Assembly: GCF_041146395.1 (NCBI RefSeq)
Contig: NC_091009.1
Coordinates: forward strand, 1,383,501-1,447,500
Direction: 5' to 3'
Length of the DNA: 64,000 nt
Origin: Eulemur rufifrons
Taxonomy: Eukaryota; Chordata; Mammalia; Primates; Lemuridae
Positions 46,861 through 60,683 of this stretch are shown in pieces. Under the pieces are notes generated by a model. That model had not been told where the DNA came from. It ran no database searches and saw only the letters and a program-made list of their open reading frames with translations. The position numbers and the translations under genes were made by a program. Positions within the stretch are counted from its first letter, which is position 1; every line of letters begins with the position of its first letter.

Positions 46861-47050
46861 ATTCTCACACTAATTCCATTTCCAGAGTGAAGCAAGCCTA
46901 CAATACAGCCATGCCATGTGTGAGATGAGGCTCCGCCTGAGTCCTGCATGTAGGTCCTCTACCAAGGCCCAGGGAATGATGTTGTGCTTTCGTGGTGACT
47001 CAGACCACACCCCTCTCACCGTAGATTAACCAGGTCCTGTGCCCTTAAAC
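46861..47050 (-). repeat. Island B, copy 9
   Basis: CACACTAATTCCATTTCCAG, GCATGTAGGTCCTCTACCAA and CAGGTCCTGTGCCCTTAAAC. It starts the next module. Confidence 0.87.
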
Positions 47051-47567
47051 TGACCACTAAAGCTAAGCCTTACCACCAACCCTAACCCCTGACCCTGAAC
47101 CTAAGCCCCGAGCCTAAAGCCCAACACTAATTCTAAACACTTACCCTAAACCAAATCCCTAACCCTAATGCTAACCCCTAGAGGTAACCCTAACCGTGAA
47201 CAGTAAACCTAACCCTAACCTCAAACACAAACCCTAACACATAACTCTAACCCTAAAACGAACCCTAACGCTTAACCCTGAACCTAAACCCTAACCCTAA
47301 CCCTTAACCTTAACCGTTAACTCTCATGCTAACCTTTAATCCCAACCCTAATCCTAATCTTCAACCCTAAACCTAACACAACCCTAACCATGTACCAAAC
47401 CCTAACCCCTCATCTTAACCCTATCTGCAAACCTCAACACTAAAACGAACTGTAACTGTTAAACCTAAGAGTAACCTTAAACCGTAACCCTAATCTGTAA
47501 ACCTATCCCCTCACCATAACACTACACTTCATCCTGAACCCTAACCATAATCCTAACCCTAAATCTA

Positions 47568-47777
47568 ATTCTCAGACTTCTTGCTTTCTTAGAGTTTAGA
47601 AAGCCTGCAATCCTCCCATGCCATGTGGGAAAGGAGGCTCTACCACTGTGTCCTGCATGAAAACCACGGGCCCATACCCAGAGTCCGATACAGCGGGTTC
47701 CCGGTGACAATGCCAGCCCCCTAACCTCCCCCTAGCTTCATGCAGACAGGGCCCGTGCGCTAAGCATAAACAATACC
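47568..47777 (-). repeat. Island A1
   Basis: Nearly identical to 44,182-44,392, sharing the private GTGGGAAAGG and AAAACCACGG changes. The two A1 islands belong to successive copies of one ~3.39-kb module. Confidence 0.87.
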
Positions 47778-49438
47778 TTTAACAGATAACCCTAACCCTG
47801 AACATAGCACCTAACCCTGTTCCTATTTCTCCCCTTAACACGTAAACCTCACCGTGAGCCTAATTTTAACCTCTTATCGTAACGTTAATACATAAACCAT
47901 TCCCTGAGAACATCCCCTATCCAATAATTCTAGTCCTATCTCCTAGTCATAAGTGTAACACCTAATCCCTAACCCTAATTCTCAACCGCTAAGCCTAACC
48001 GTAACGCTGCCTACAACCCTAACACTGACAGGAACCCTTAGTTCTAACCCCAACGCTATGCCTAACAAAAGCCCTAACCCTTCACCCTTCACGCTAACCC
48101 GTACGCATTACCCGAACCCTTAACCGTAATGCCAATCCTAACCATTAAACCTAACCCTAGCTCTTAAGCTAACCCTAAACCTTACCCTCACGACTAGACC
48201 TAACCCTGACACTAAACTAAAACCTAACCCTAACCAGAACCCCTAAAGCTAACCCTGAACCCTATCCCTAACCCTAGCAGTAAACTTTAACCCTAAACCT
48301 AAGCCCAACCCATAACCCTAATCCTATCCTTTTACCCTAAAACTAACCCCTAAACCTAACCCCTATACCTAACCCTAACTCTAATCCCAATCCTAATTCT
48401 AACCATACCCCTTCATAAAACACTAACTCCTAACCTCTAACCCTAACACTAACCAAAAACCCTAATCGCTAATCCCTAAGCCTAACGCTTAGCGTTTACC
48501 CTAACCTTTAACCCTCACCCTAAATCTTAACACTGACCCTAACCTTAACTTTTAACTTTAAGCCTAGCCCTTAACGCTACAGTAAGGATGACCCTTAATG
48601 CTAATGGGATCCCTTTTCCCTAACCCTAACACTGCACCTAAAAATAACCCTAACCTTTGATCCTTAAACCTAACCCCTACACTTACTTTAACCCCAAACC
48701 CTAACCCTAATCCTAAGAATTAAACCTAACCCTATCTATTAACCCTAACGCTAGCCCTTACCCTAAAGCCTAGTTCTAACCCTAAATCTAACCTCCCGCC
48801 TAATCCTAACCTTAAGCCCTAATGCTAACGCTAACCCTGAACCCTAAACCTACCCGTAACCCTTAACACTAACCCTATCCGTGAACCTTAACCCTGACCC
48901 TAACCATTACCCGCACCCAAGCATTTAACCCTGACCCTACCCCTAATCCTTAATGATAACCCTAACACTAAACCCTAACCCTAAGCCCAACACTTACCCT
49001 AATCCTATCCCATAACCCTAACCCTAACCCTAACCCTAATGCTAACCCGTAAACGTAACCCTAACCGTGAACAGTAAACCTAACCCTAACCTCTAACACA
49101 AACCGTAGCACATAACTCTAACCCTAAAACTAACCCTAACCCTAACCCTAACCCTAAACCCTAACTCTTAACCTTAACCCTAAGCGTTAACTCTCACGCT
49201 AACCTTTAATCCTAAACCTAATCCTAATCTTCAACCCTAAACCTAACACTTAACCCTAACCCTGTACCAAACCCTAACCCCTCATCTTAACCCTAACCGT
49301 AAACCTCAACCCTAAACCAAAGTGTAACCGTTAAATCTAAGAGTAACCTTTAACCCTAACCGTAATCCCTAAGCCTAAGCCCTCACCCTAACACTAAACT
49401 TCATCCTTAACCCTAACCATAACCCTAACCCTAAATCT

Positions 49439-49648
49439 AATTCTCAGACTTCTTGCTTTCTTAGAGTTTAGAAAGCCTGCAATCCTCCCACGCCATGCGT
49501 GAAAGGAGGCTCTGCCACAGTGTCCTGCATGAAACCCAGAGGCCCATACACTGCGTGCGGTAGAGTGGGTTCCCAGCGACCATCACAGACACCTATCTTT
49601 GCCTCCTAGGGCATACAGGGCCCGTGCCCTAAGCATAAACCCTACCCC
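49439..49648 (-). repeat. Chimeric island A1/A3
   Basis: The first half is A1 (TTTCTTAGAGTTTAGAAAGC, GCGTGAAAGGAGGCTCT). From about 49,510-49,516 it is A3 (GCCACAGTGTCC, CAGAGGCCCATACACTGCG, CAGCGACCATCACAGAC). The A2 island expected between them is absent, so an unequal exchange inside the islands removed it. Confidence 0.85.
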
Positions 49649-50398
49649 TCACCCATAAGCCTAACCCACAACATAACACCTAACCCTGATCCTACTGCTC
49701 ACCTTAACAGGTAAACCTCACCATAACCCTAACTTTAACCCCATATCTTAACGTTAATGCATGACACCCTGAGAACAAGCCCTATACCGTCATTATAACT
49801 CTACCTCCTAGTTATAACCGTAACACCGAATCCCTAATTCTGAAGCGCCAACCCTAACCTTATCCCGACCAACAACACTAACACTAACCCTAACCCCTTA
49901 CCCTAACCCTACGCCTAAAAGTAACCCTAACCGTTGATCCTTCGTCATAACCCCAACATTAACCCTAACCCTTAACCTATTCCCAATCCTAACCATTAAA
50001 CAGAACCCTAACTCTTAACCCTAACCCTAACCTTTACCCTAATGCCTAGAGATCTAACCCCAACACTGACATACAGTTAACACTAACCCCAACCCCTAAT
50101 GCTAACCTTAAACCTGAACCAAGCTCCTAACCCTTAACCCTAACACTATCCCTAACCCCTAAGCCTAACCCCAACTGTTAACCCTCTAACCCTCACCCTG
50201 AATCCTAACCCTATCCCTTAACCCTAACCCCTAACCCTAACGCTAACTCCAAACCTAAACCTTACCCTGGCCCCCTAACCCAGACTTAACACCTTACCCC
50301 TAACACTAACTCTAACCCTAACCACTAATCCCTAGCACCTAACCCTGACTCGAAACCTAACCCCTAACACGAAAAACCCTAACCCCAACCCCAACCCT

Positions 50399-50588
50399 AA
50401 TTCTCACACTACTTCCATTCCCAGAGTGAAGCAAGCCTACAATACAGCCATGCCATGTGTGAGATGAGGCTCCCCTGAGTCCTGCATGGAGGTCCTGTCC
50501 CAAGGCCCAGGAAATGATGTTGTGCTTTCGTGGTGACTCAGACCGCACCCTTCTCACCGTAGATTAACCAGGTCCTGTGCCCTTAAAC
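50399..50588 (-). repeat. Island B, copy 10, last B in the window
   Basis: GAGGCTCCCCTGAGTCCTG lacks the CGC of other B copies. It has GGAGGTCCTGTCCCAAGG. After it only A1 units follow. Confidence 0.87.
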
Positions 50589-51098
50589 TGACCGCTAAAG
50601 CTAAGCGCTACCACCAACGCTAACCCCTGACACTGAAACTAAGACCCGAGACTAAAGCCCAACATTAACTCTAGACCCTTACCCTAAACCTAATCCCTAA
50701 CCCTAATGCTAACCCCTAAACCCAACCCTAACCGTGAACAGTAAACCTAACCCTAACCCCTAACACAAACCATAGCACATAACTCTAAACCTAAATCTAA
50801 CCCTAAGCCTAACCGTAAACCCTAACTCTTAACCTTAACCCTCAGCCTTAACTCTCACGCTAACCTTTAATCCTAACCCTAATCCTAATCTTCAACCCTA
50901 AACCTAACACTTAACGCTAAATGTCTACCAAACCCTAACCCCTCATCTCAACCCTAACCGTATACCTCAACCCTAAACCGAACTGTAACCGTTAAACCTA
51001 AGAGTAACTTTAACCCTAACCCTAATCCCTAACCTTAAGCCCTCACCCTAACACTAAACTTCATCCTTAACCCTAACCATAATCCTACCCCTAAATCT

Positions 51099-51312
51099 AA
51101 TTCTCAGACTTCTTGCTTTCTTAGAGTTTAGAAAGCCTGCAATCCTCCCATGCCATGCGTGAAAGGAGGCTCTACCACTGTGTCCTGCATGAAACCCACG
51201 GGCCCATACCCAGAGTATGATAGAGTGGGTTCCCGGGTACAATCCCAGCCCCCTAAACTCCCCCCGCCCGCCTAATGCAGACAGGGCCCGTGCGCTAAGC
51301 ATAAACAATACC
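51099..51312 (-). repeat. Island A1, start of the pure A1 array
   Basis: Intact ACGGGCCC/GGGCCCGT pair and GCTTTCT/AGAAAGC hairpin. TTCCCGGGTACAATCCC matches the left-end copies at 1.6 and 3.5 kb. Confidence 0.9.
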
Positions 51313-52653
51313 TTTAACAGATAACCCTAACCCTGAACATAACACCCAACCCTGTTCCTATTTCTCCCCTTAACACATAAACCTCACCATGAGCCTAATT
51401 TTAACCTATTATCCTAACGTTAATGCATAACACATTCCCTGAGAACAACCCCTATCCCATAATTCTAACCCTATCTCCTAGTCATCACTGGAACACCTAA
51501 TCCCTAACCTTAATTCTAAACCGCTAACCCTAACCGGAACCCTACCTACAACCCTAACACTGACAGTAACCCTTACTTCTAACCCCAACGCTATGCCTAA
51601 CAAAAACCCTAACCCTTCACCCAAAGCCCTAAGCCTTACGCTAACCCTTAACCCTAATCCTAATCCTAACCATTAAACCTAACCCTAGCTCTTAAAGCTA
51701 ACCCTAAACCTTACCCTCACGACTAGACCTAACCCTGACACTAACCTAACACCTAACCCTAAGCAGAACCCCTAAAGGTAACCCTGAACCCTATCCCTAA
51801 CCCTAGCAGTAAACTTTAACCCTAAACCTAAGCCCAACCCGTAACCCTAATCCTATCCTTTTACCCTAAAACTAACCCCTAAACCTAACCCCTATACCTC
51901 ACCCTAACTCTAACCCCAGTCCTAATTCTAACCATACCCCTTCATAAAACACGAACTCCTAACCGCTAACCCTAACACTAACCAAAAACCCTAATCACTA
52001 ATCCCTAACCCTAACGCTTAACCTTTACCCTAACCGTTAACCCTCACCCTAAATCTTAACACTGACCCTAACCTTCACCTTTAACTCTAAGCCTAACCCT
52101 TAACCCTACAGTAAGGAAGACCCTTAATGCTAATGGGATCCCTTATCCCTAACCCTAACACTACAGCTAAAAATAACCCTAACCTTGGATCCTTAAACCT
52201 AACCCCTAACACTTACTTTAACCCCAAAACCTAACCCTAATCCTAAGCATTAAACCTAACCCTATCTCTTAACCCTAACGCTAGCCCTTACCCTAACGCC
52301 TAGATCTAACCCTAAATCTAACCTACCGCCTAATCCTAACCTTAAGCCCTAATGCTAACTCTAACCCTGAACCCTAAACCTACCCGTAACCCTTAACACT
52401 AACCCTATCCGTGAACCTTAAACCTGACCCTAACCATTACCCGCACCCAAGCATTTAACCCTACCCCTAATCCTTAATGATAACCCTAACACTAAACCCT
52501 AACCCTAAGCCCAACACTTAACCCTAATCCTATCCCTTAACCCTTACCCTAACCTTAACCCTAATGCTAACCCCTAAACGTAACTCTAACCGTCACCAGT
52601 AAACCTACCCCTAACCTCTAACACATACCATAGCACAAAACTTTAACCCTAAA

Positions 52654-52684
<31 letters not shown>

Positions 52685-52958
52685 TCTTAACCTTAACCCT
52701 AAGAGTTAACTCTCACGCTAACCTTTAATCCTAACCCTAATCCTAATCTTCAACCCTAAACCTAACACTTAACCCTAACCCTGTACCAAACCCTAACCCC
52801 TCTTCTTAACCCTAACCGTAAACCTCAACCCTAAACCAAAGTGTAACCGTTAAACCTAAGAGTAACCTTTAACCCTAACCCTAATCCCTAACCCTAAGCC
52901 CTCACCCTAACACTAAACTTCATCCTTAACCCTAACCAGAATCCTAACCCTAAATCTA

Positions 52959-53171
52959 ATTCTCAGAGTTCTTGCTTTCTTAGAGTTTAGAAAGCCTGCA
53001 ATCCTCCCACGCCATGCGTGAAAGGAGGCTCTACCACTGTGTCCTGCATGAAACCCACGGGCCCATAAGCAGAGTATGATAGAGTGGGTTCCCAGGTACA
53101 ATCCCAGCCCCCTAAACTCCCCCTGCCCGCCTAATGCACACATGGCCCGTGCGCTAAGCATAAACAATACC
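52959..53171 (-). repeat. Island A1
   Basis: TCTCAGAGTTCTTGC, GGTTCCCAGGTACAATCCC (the CCCGGG is lost) and CACATGGCCCGTGC (the second GGGCCC is lost). Confidence 0.9.
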
Positions 53172-54842
53172 TTTAACAGATAAACCTAACCCTGAACATA
53201 ACACCCAACCCTGTTCCGATTTCTCCCCTTAACACGTAAATCTCACCGTGTGCCTAAATTTAAGGTCTTATCCTAACGTTAATGCATAACCCATTTCCTA
53301 AGAACAACCCCTATCCCATAATTCTAACCCTATCTCCTAGTCATCACTGTGACACCTAATCCCTAACTCTAATTCTAAACCGGTAACCCTAACCGTAACC
53401 CTACCTAGAACCCTAACACTGACAGTAACCCTTACTTCTAACCCCAACGCTATGCCTAAAAAAAACCCTAACCCTTGACCCTAACCCTTCACCCTAACCC
53501 CTAAGCCTTACCCTAACCCTTAACCCTAATCCTAATCCTCACCATTAAACCTAACCCTAGCTCTTAAAGCTAACCCTAAAGCTTACCCTCACGACTGGAC
53601 CTAACCCTGACACTAACCTAACACCTAACCCTAACCAGAACCCCTAAAGCTAACCCTGAACCCTATCCCTAACCCTAGCACTAAACTTTAACCCTAAACC
53701 TAAGCCCAACCCGTAACCCTAATCCTATCCTTTTACCCTAAAACTAACCCCTAAACCTAACCCCTATACCTCACCCTAACTCTAACCCCAATCTTAATTC
53801 TAACCATACCCCTTCATAAAACACTAACTCCTAACCGCTAACCCTAACTCTAACCAAAAACCCTAATCACTAATCCCTAACCCTAACGCTTAACCTTTAC
53901 CCTAACCGTTAACCCTCACCCTAAATCTTAACACTGACCCTAAACTTAACCTTTAACTCTAAGCCTAACCCTTAAGCCTACAGTAAGGAAGACCCTTAAT
54001 GCTGATGGGTTCCCTTATCCCTAACCCTAACACTACAGCTAAAAATAACCCTAACCTTTGATCCTTAAACCTAACCCCTAACACTTACTTTAACCCCAAA
54101 CCCTAACCCTAATCCTAAGCATTAAACCTCACCCTATCTCTTAACGCTAACGCTAGCCCTTACCCTGACGCCTAGATCTAACCCTAAATCTACCCTACCG
54201 CCTAATCTTAACCTTAAGCCCTAATGCTAACTCTAACCCTGAACCCTAAACCTACCCGTAAACCTTAACACTAACCCTATCCGTGAACCTTAACCCTGAC
54301 CCTAACCATTACCCGCACCCAAGCATTTAACCCTGACCCTACCCCTAATCCTTAATGATAACCCTAACACTAAACAGTACCCTTAAGCCCAACACTTAAC
54401 CCTAATCCTATCCCTTAACCCTAACCCTAACCCTAACCCTAATGCTAACCCCTAAACGTAACCCTAACCGTGACCAGTAAACCTAACCCTAACCTCTAAC
54501 ACAAACCATAGCACATAACTCTAACCCTAAAACTAACCCTAACCCTAACCCTAACCCTAAACCCTAACTCTTAACCTTAACCCTAAGCGTTAACTCTCAC
54601 GCTAACCTTTAATCCTAACCCTAACCCTAATCTTCAACCCTAAACATAACACTTAACCCTAACCCTGTACCAAACCCTAACCCCTCATCTTAAACCTAAC
54701 CGTAAACCTCAACCTGAAACAGAATGGTAACCGTTAAACCTAAGAGTAACCTTTAACCCTAACCCTAATCCCTAACCCTAAGCCCTCACCCTAACACTAA
54801 ACTTCATCCTTAACCCTAACCAGAATACTAACCCTAAATCTA

Positions 54843-55054
54843 ATTCTCAGACTTCTTGCCTTCTTAGAGTTTAGAAAGCCTGCAATCCTCCCACGCAATG
54901 CGTGAAAGGCGGCTCTACCACTGTGTCCTGCATGAAACCCACGGGCCCAGACCCAGAGTATGATAGAGTGGGTTCCCGGGTACAATCCCAGCCCCCTACC
55001 TCCCCCCTCCCGCCTAATGCAGACAGGGCCCGTGCGCTAAGCATAAACAATACC
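54843..55054 (-). repeat. Island A1
   Basis: CTTGCCTTCTTAGAG weakens the hairpin. CCACGCAATGCGTGAAAGG has the core CATG changed to AATG. Confidence 0.9.
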
Positions 55055-56724
55055 TTTAACAGATAACCCTAACCCTGAACATAACACCCAACCCTGTTCC
55101 TATTTCTCCCCTTAACACGTAAACCTCACCGTGCGCCTAACTTTAACCTCTTATCCTAACGTTAATGCATAACCCTTTTCCTGAGAACAACCCCTATCCC
55201 ATAATTCTAACCCTATCTGCTAGTCATCACTGTGACACCTAATCCCTAACCCTAATTCTAAACCGCTAACCCTAACTGTAACCCTACATGCAACCCTAAC
55301 ACTGACAGTAACCCTTACTTCTAACCCCAACGCTATGCCTAACAAAAACCCTAACCCTTGACCCTAACCCTTCACCCTAACCCCTAAGCCTTACCCTAAC
55401 CCTTAACCCTAATCCTAATCCTAACCATTAAACCTAACCCTAGCTCTTAAAGCTAACCCTAAACCTTACCCTCACGACTGGACCTAACCCTGACACTAAC
55501 CTAACACCTAACCCTAACCAGAACCCCTAAAGCTAACCCTGAACCCTATCCCTAACCCTAGCAGTAAACTTTAACCCTAAACCTAAGCCCAACCCGTAAC
55601 CCTAATCCTATCCTTTTACCCTAAAACTAACCCCTAAACCTAACCCCTATAGCTCACCCTAACTCTAACCCCAATCCTAATTCTAACCATACCACTTCAT
55701 AAAACACTAACTCCTAACCGCTAACCCTAACACAAACCAAAAACCCTAATCACTAATCCCTAACCCTAACGCTTAACCTTTACCCTAACCGTTAACCCTC
55801 ACCCTAAATCTTAACACTGACCCTAACCTTAACCTTTAACTCTAAGCCTAACCCTTAACCCTACAGTAAGGAGGACCCTTAATGATGATGGGATCCCTTA
55901 TCCCTAACCCTAACACTACAGCTAAAAATAACCCTAACCTTTGATCTTTAAACCTAACCCCTAACACTTACTTTAACCTCAAACCCTAACCCCAATCCTA
56001 AGCATTAAACCTCACCCTATCTCTTAACCCTAACGATAGCCCTTACCCTAACGCCTAGATCTAACCCTAAATCTAACCTACCGCCTTATCCTAACCTTAA
56101 GCCCGAATGCTAACTCTAACCCTGAACCCTAAACCTACCCGTAACCCTTAACACTAACCCTATCCGTGAACCTTAACCCTGACCCTAACCATTACCCGCA
56201 CCCATGCATTTAACCCTGACCCTAACCCTAATCTTTAATGATAACCCTAACACTAAACCCTAACCCTAAGCCCAACACTTAACCCTAATCCTATTCCTTA
56301 ACCCTAACCCTAACCCTAACCCTAATGCTAACCCCTAAACTTAACCAAACCGTGACCAGTAAACCTAAACCTAACCTCTAACACAAACCATAGCACATTA
56401 CTCTAACCCTAAAACTAACCCTAACCCTAACCCTAACCCTAATCCCTAACTCTTAACCTTAACCCTAAGCGTTAACTCTCACGCTAACCTTTAATCCTAA
56501 CCCTAATCCTAATCTTCAACCCTAAACCTAACACTTAACCCTAAACCTGTACCAAACCCTAAACCCTCATCTTAACCCTAACCGTAAAACTCAACCCTAA
56601 ACCAAAGTGTAACCGTTAAACCTAAGAGTAACCTTTAACCCTTACCCTAATCCCTAACCCTAAGCCCTCACCCTAACACTAAAATTCATCCTTAACCCTA
56701 ACCATAATCCTAACCCTAAATCTA

Positions 56725-56937
56725 ATTCTCAGACTTCTTGCTTTCTTACAATTTAGAAAGCCTGCAATCCTCCCATGCCATGCGTGAAAGGAGGCTCTAC
56801 CACTGTGTCCTGCATGAAACCCACGGGCCCATACCCAGAGTATGATAGAGTGGGTTCCCGGGTACAATCCCAGCCCCCTAAACTCCCCCCGCCCGCCTAC
56901 TGTAGACAGGGCCCGTGCGCTAAGCATAAACAATACC
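56725..56937 (-). repeat. Island A1
   Basis: TTTCTTACAATTTAGAAAGC, an otherwise intact island, and CCTACTGTAGACAGGGCCCG. Confidence 0.9.
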
Positions 56938-58595
56938 TTTAACAGATAACCCTAACCCTGAACATAACACCGAACCCTGTTCCTATTACTCCCCTTAACA
57001 CGTAAACCTCACCGTGCGCCTAACTTTAACCTCTTATCCTAACGTTAATGCATAACCCATTTCCTAAGAACAACCCCTATCCCATAATTCTAACCCTATC
57101 TCGTTGTCATCACTGTGACACCTAATCACTAACCCTAATTCTAAACCGCTAACCCTAACCGTAACCCTACCTACAACCCTAACACTGACAGTAACCCTTA
57201 CTTCTAACCCCAACGCTATGCCTAAGTAAAAACCCTAACCCATGACCCTAAACCTTCACCCTAACCCCTAAGCCTTACCCTAACCCTTAACCCTAATCCT
57301 AATCCTAACCATTAAACCTAACCCTAGCTCTTAAAGCTAACCCTAAACCTTACCCTCACGACTAGACCTAACCCTGACACTAACCTAACACCTAACCCTA
57401 ACCAGAACCCTAAAGCTAACCCTGAACCCTATCCCTAACCCTAGCAGTAAACTTTAACCCTAAACCTAAGCCCAACCCGTAACCCTAATCCTATTCTTTT
57501 ACCCTAAAACTAACCCCTAAACCTAACCCCTATACCTCACCCTAACTCTAACCCCAATCCTAATTCTAACCATACCCCTTCATAAAACACTAACTCCTAA
57601 CCGCTAACCCTAACATTAACCAAAAACCCTAATCACTAATCCCTAACCCTAACGCTTAACCTTTACCCTAACCGTTAACCCTCACCCTAAATCTTAACAC
57701 TGACCCTAACCTTCACCTTTAACTCTAAGCCTAACCCTTAACCCTACAGTAAGGAAGACCCTTAATGCTAATGGGATCCCTTATCCCTAACCCTAACACT
57801 ACAGCTAAAATAACCCTAACCTTTGATCCTTAAACCTAACCCCTAACATTTAATTTAACCCCAAACCCTAACCCTAATCCTAAGCATTAAACCTCACCCT
57901 ATCTCTTAAACCTAACGATAGCCCTTACCCTAACGCCTAGATCTAACCCTAAATCTAACCTACCGCCTAATCCTAACCTTAAGCCCGAATGCTAACTCTA
58001 ACCCTGAACCCTAAACCTACCCGTAACCCTTAACACTAACCCTATCCATGAACCTTAACCCTGACTCTAACAATTACCCGCACCCAAGCATTTAACCCTG
58101 ACCCTAACCATAATCCTTAATGATAACTCTAACACTAAACCCTAACCCTAAGCCCAACACTTAACCCTAATCCTATCCCTTAACCCTAACCCTAATGCTA
58201 ATCCATAAACGTAACCCTAACCGTGACCAGTAAACCTAAACCTAACCTTTAACACAAAACATAGCACATAACTCTAACCCTAAAACTAACCCTAACCCTA
58301 ACCCTAACCCTAAACCCTAACACTTAACCTTAACCCTAAGCGTTAACTCTCACGCTAACCTTTAGTCCTAACCCTAATCTTAATCTTCAACCCTAAACCT
58401 AACACTTAACCCTAACCCTGTATGTAACCCTAACCCCTCATCTTAACCCTAACCGTAAACCTCAACCCTAAACCAGAGTGTAACCGTTAAACCTAAGAGT
58501 AACCTTTAACCCTAACCCTAATCCCTAACCCTAAGCCCTCACCCTAACACTAAACTTCATCCTTAACCCTAACCAGAATACTAACCCTAAATCTC

Positions 58596-58808
58596 ATTCT
58601 CAGACTTCTTGCTTTCTTAGAGTTTAGAAAGCCTGCAATCCTCCCATGCCATGCGTCAAAGGAGGCTCTATCACTGTGTCCTGCATGAAACCCACGGGCC
58701 CATACCCAGAGTATGACAGAGTGGGTTCCCGGGTACAATCCCAGGCCCCTAAACTTCCCCTGCCCGCCTAATGCATACAGGGCCCGTGCGTTAAGCATAA
58801 ACAATACC
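58596..58808 (-). repeat. Island A1
   Basis: Starts ATTCTCAGAC after AAATCTC. GCGTCAAAGGAGGCTCTATC, and GTGCGTTAAGC at the end. Confidence 0.9.
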
Positions 58809-60470
58809 TTTAACAGATAACCCTAACCCTGAACATAACACCCAACCCTGTTCCTATTTCTCCCCTTAACACGTAAACCTCACTGTGCGCCTAACTTTAA
58901 CCTCTTATCCTAACGTTAATGCATAACCCATTTCCTGAGAACAACCCCTATCCCATAATTCTAACCCTATCTCCTAGTCATCACTGTGACACCTAATCCC
59001 TAACCCTAATTCTAAACCGCTAACCCTAACCGTAACCCTACCTACAACCCTAACACTGACAGTAACCCTTACTTCTAACCCCAACGCTATGCCTAACAAA
59101 AACCCTAACCCTTGACCCTAACCCTTCACCCTAACCCATAAGCCTTACCCTAACCCTTAACAATAATCCTAATCCTAACCATTAAACCTAACCCTAGCTC
59201 TTAAAGCTAACCCTAAACCTTACCCTCACGACTAGACCTAACCCTGACACTAACCTAACACCTAACCCTAACCAGAACCCCTAAAGCTAACCCTGAACCC
59301 TATCCCTAACCCTAGCAGTAAACCTTGACCCTAAACCTAAGCCCAACCCGTCACTCTAATCCTATCCTTTTACCCTAAAACTAACCCCTAAACCTAACCC
59401 CTATACCTCACCCTAACTCTAACCCCAATCCTAATTCTAACCATACCCCTTCATAAAACACTAACTCCTAACCGCTAACCCTAACACTAACCAAAAACCC
59501 TAATCACTAATCCCTAACCCTAACGCTTAACCTTTACCCTAACCGTTAACCCTCACCCTAAATCTTACCACTGACCCTAACCTTAAACTTTAACTCTAAG
59601 CCTAACCCTTAACCCTACAGTAAGGAAGACCCTTAATGCTAATGGGATCCCTTATCCCTAACCCTAACACTACAGCTAAAATAACCCTAATCTTGGATCC
59701 TTAAACCTAAGCCCTAACACTTACTTTAACCCCAAACCCTAACCCTAATCCTAAGCATTAAACCTAACCCTATCTCTTAACCCTAACGCTAGCCCTTACC
59801 CTAACGCCTAGATCTAACCCTAAATCTAACCTACCGCCTAATCCTAACCTTAAGCCCTAATGCTAACTCTAACCCTGAACCCAAAACCTACCCGTAACCC
59901 TTAACACTAACCCTATCCGTGGACCTTAACCCTGACCCAAATCAATACCCGCACCCAAGCATTTAACCCTGACCCTACACCTAATCCTTAATGATAACCC
60001 TAACACTAAACCCTAACCCTAAGCCCAACACTTAACCCTAACCCTATCCCTTAACCCTAACCCTAACTAATGCTAATCCCTAAACGTAACCCTGACCGTG
60101 ACCAGTAAACCTAACCCTAACCTCTAACACAAACCATAGCACATAACTCTAACCGTAAAACGAACCCTAACCCTAACCCTAACTCTAAACCCTAACTCTT
60201 AACCTTAACCCTAAGCATTAACTCTGACGCTAACCTTTAATCCTAACACTAATCCTAATCTTCAACCCTAAACCTAACACTTAACCCTAACCCTGTACCT
60301 AACCCTAACCCTTCATCTTAACCCTAACCGTAAACCTGAACGCGAAACCAAAGTGTATCCGTTAAAGCTAAGAGTATCCTTTAACCCTAACCCTAATCCC
60401 TAACCCTAAGCCCTCACCCTAACACTAAACTTCATCCTTAACCCTAACCATAATCCTAACCCTAAATCTA

Positions 60471-60683
60471 ATTCTCAGACTTCTTGCTTTCTTAGAGTTT
60501 AGAAAGCCTGCAATCCTCCCATGCCATGCGTGAAAGGAGGCTCTACCACTGTGTCCTGCATGAAACCCACGGGCCCATACCCAGAGTATGATAGAGTGGG
60601 TTCCCGGGTACAATCCCAGCCCCCTACACTCCCCCCGCCCGCCTAATGCAGACAGAGCCCGTGCGCTAAGCATAAACAATACC
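60471..60683 (-). repeat. Island A1
   Basis: Intact hairpin and CCCGGG. CAGACAGAGCCCGTGCGC loses one G of the second GGGCCC. Confidence 0.9.
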
